This document shows, in pieces, positions 62,666-64,000 of a stretch of 64,000 nt of DNA. The notes below the pieces were generated by a model. The model did not search any database. It had not been told where the DNA came from and saw nothing but the letters and a program-made list of their open reading frames with translations. A program made the position numbers and the translations under genes. Position 1 is the stretch's first letter; every line of letters starts with the position of its first letter. The DNA comes from Sulfitobacter sp. JL08. Lineage in GTDB: Bacteria; Pseudomonadota; Alphaproteobacteria; Rhodobacterales; Rhodobacteraceae. The DNA is taken from the NCBI RefSeq assembly GCF_003352045.1, contig NZ_CP025815.1, positions 620,001-684,000 of the forward strand. The letters run 5' to 3'.

Positions 62666-63493
62666 TCAGCGGCGCAACAGCGCCGATGTGATCCCGGACC
62701 CGATGACCAGAACCAGACCGGCCCATGTCAGCGTATCGGGCAGGTCCGAAAACACGGCCCAGCCCAGTGCGGTCGCCGCCAGCAACTGAAAATAGACCAG
62801 CGGCGCCAGTTGCGTTGCCGGTGCCAAGCGATAGGCAAACAGCAACAATAGATTGCCGAGCATGGAAAAAAGACCACTCGCGAGGGTCAGTGACGCGACC
62901 GGCATTCCAAGCTGCGGGAATTGCAGCAGGCCCAGCGGGGCTAGAAGCGTTGCACTGATCGCCAGTTGCGTAAACACCAGTGATACAGGTGCTGCCAGCC
63001 CCGACAACCAACGCGATGTGGTCAGAAACGCGCCGTAGCACAGGCCCGCAAGAACCGCGAACGCCAGACCGCCGGAACCGCCAAACCCGGGGCGCACCAC
63101 CAGTAGAACACCGGCAAAGCCCAAAAGGATCAAAGCGGTCCGCTGCCACGTGACCGGTTCCCGCAGGAAAATCACCGACAGAACATAGCTGAAGATCGGG
63201 CCGATGAAGAAGGCGGCAAACACATCCGCAATCGGTTCGGATCGCAAGGCAAACTGGATCGACGTGATGCCAACCGTCAGAAACATGGCCCGCATCCAGA
63301 TGCGCCAGTTCGCAAACAGGGCCCATGTGGCCGTTGGCGCAAAGGGCAGGATGGCCAGTGCCCCGATCAGGAACCGTGACCATGCCACAAAAAACGGTGA
63401 AGCCCCGTACTGGCCGATCAACAGCTTGGCCGCTGTATCCCCTGCCGGAATAAGTGACATTGCCACAAACATGATAAAAACGGCCTGACCCAT
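62666..63493 (-). CDS. EamA/DMT-family transporter
   Basis: A 275-residue ten-helix membrane protein with two EamA domains (WSRFLIGALAILPFAP region, and VYFQLLAATALGWAVFSDLP near the end). It abuts nadD tail-to-tail without a gap. The substrate is unknown. GTCAGG-like bases precede the ATG, but the ribosome site is not strong. Confidence 0.82.
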   Translation of the reverse strand: MGQAVFIMFVAMSLIPAGDTAAKLLIGQYGASPFFVAWSRFLIGALAILPFAPTATWALFANWRIWMRAMFLTVGITSIQFALRSEPIADVFAAFFIGPIFSYVLSVIFLREPVTWQRTALILLGFAGVLLVVRPGFGGSGGLAFAVLAGLCYGAFLTTSRWLSGLAAPVSLVFTQLAISATLLAPLGLLQFPQLGMPVASLTLASGLFSMLGNLLLLFAYRLAPATQLAPLVYFQLLAATALGWAVFSDLPDTLTWAGLVLVIGSGITSALLRR

Positions 63494-63578
63494 GGCGCGG
63501 GGCTATCACGGGATTTGCGCGATCAAAAGTGATCATATGCGTCTTGTCTGTTCAACCGGCCTGCGGTTTATTGCGGCT

Positions 63579-64000
63579 ATGAAAAACACGTTTACCCGAA
63601 GGGTCTTTTTGGGCGGTTTGGCGTCCGGTGTGGCAACGGCGGTCTGGGCCGAAGCGCCTGCGGTTTCGTTGCGCCCACAATTGCGCGGCGCCGGGTTTCA
63701 CAAACGCACCGCACCGGCGGCCAAGGCATTGCTGGACGCATCGGGCGTGCGCGGCGAGGTTGGATTTCTGGTGGCGGATGCCGACAGCGGATTGCGGCTG
63801 GAAGGGCACAACGCCGCAACAGGCATACCTCCCGCCAGCGTGGCCAAGGCGATCACAGCACTTTACGCGCTGGATGTTCTTGGGCCGGAACACCGGTTCC
63901 AAACCCGGCTTATGACGGCTGGCAAGATCGAAAACGGTATTTTGCAGGGCGATCTGGTGCTGGCAGGCGGCGCCGATCCGACGCTGGATACCAACGCGCT
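63579..64000 (+). CDS. dacB: D-alanyl-D-alanine carboxypeptidase/endopeptidase (PBP4), N-terminal part
   Basis: Only the first 140 codons are in the window. An N-terminal export signal (MKNTFTRRVFLGGLASGVAT) has a twin-arginine look. The sequence GVRGEVGFLVADADSG is followed by IPPASVAKAITALYAL, which contains the catalytic SxxK (Ser-Val-Ala-Lys) of the S13 family. The later GDLVLAGGADPTLDT is typical of PBP4. It trims peptidoglycan peptides in the periplasm. Confidence 0.88.
   Translation, partial: MKNTFTRRVFLGGLASGVATAVWAEAPAVSLRPQLRGAGFHKRTAPAAKALLDASGVRGEVGFLVADADSGLRLEGHNAATGIPPASVAKAITALYALDVLGPEHRFQTRLMTAGKIENGILQGDLVLAGGADPTLDTNA

Noticed and set aside
1-64000. CRISPR array
   Set aside because: No regularly spaced short repeats and no cas genes were seen anywhere in the window.

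Overview
The window looks like an alphaproteobacterial chromosome, most likely a marine Rhodobacteraceae (Roseobacter group) member. The reasons are the gene set (fused FdsG-FdsB formate dehydrogenase, SoxBDAG sarcosine oxidase, a complete paa operon, TspO, CopA/CueR, an AGCS symporter, EttA), the protein sequence style, and GC-rich core genes. Identifications rest on reading motifs and family features by eye. No database search was run.

Positions 1-17,200 are a loosely packed accessory region. It holds three class III nucleotide cyclase genes with different sensory or effector modules (642-2504, 4570-7926, 8317-9987), a polysaccharide deacetylase, a methyltransferase, a GMC oxidoreductase with its Tat-exported small subunit, small VOC, RHH, DUF1330 and DUF3010 proteins, and tspO. 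Between them lie gene fragments (a DUF2779 remnant, an IS3 orfA remnant, an unrecognised C-terminal fragment) and many decayed copies of a dispersed intergenic repeat.

Positions 17,229-24,637 are a 7.4 kb integrative element in the 3' end of tRNA-Thr(TGT), bounded by 50 bp direct repeats. It encodes a tyrosine integrase, a probable excisionase, a secreted Sel1-repeat protein, a serine recombinase, a DUF6994-like protein and a 448-residue uncharacterised protein. Its right end also carries a 3' fragment of tRNA-Asn(GTT) with its terminator and further copies of the putative integrase arm site. This points to a composite or successive-integration history.

Positions 25,000-64,000 are dense core and metabolic DNA: copA-cueR copper efflux behind a MerR-type promoter; a LysR gene and NAD-dependent formate dehydrogenase (fdsGB-fdsA); the phenylacetate catabolic cluster (paaX, paaZ, paaI-paaK-paaR, and the thiolase-paaABCDE operon) with two TetR-like operator candidates; an ABC exporter of ATPase, FtsX permease and HlyD adaptor; an agmatinase-family ureohydrolase; an EamA transporter; soxBDAG; acetate kinase; ettA; a Usp protein; a sodium:alanine/glycine symporter; nadD; another EamA transporter; and the start of dacB. 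The paa genes carry phenylacetyl-CoA to beta-oxidation products. Sarcosine oxidase yields glycine and one-carbon units, and formate from such demethylation could be oxidised by the Fds enzyme.

The least explained stretch is 56,871-57,756 between ettA and ackA. It contains a frameshifted HNH-like gene, about 340 nt rich in possible competing hairpins, then a 31-residue basic-hydrophobic ORF with a good ribosome binding site and a strong intrinsic terminator.
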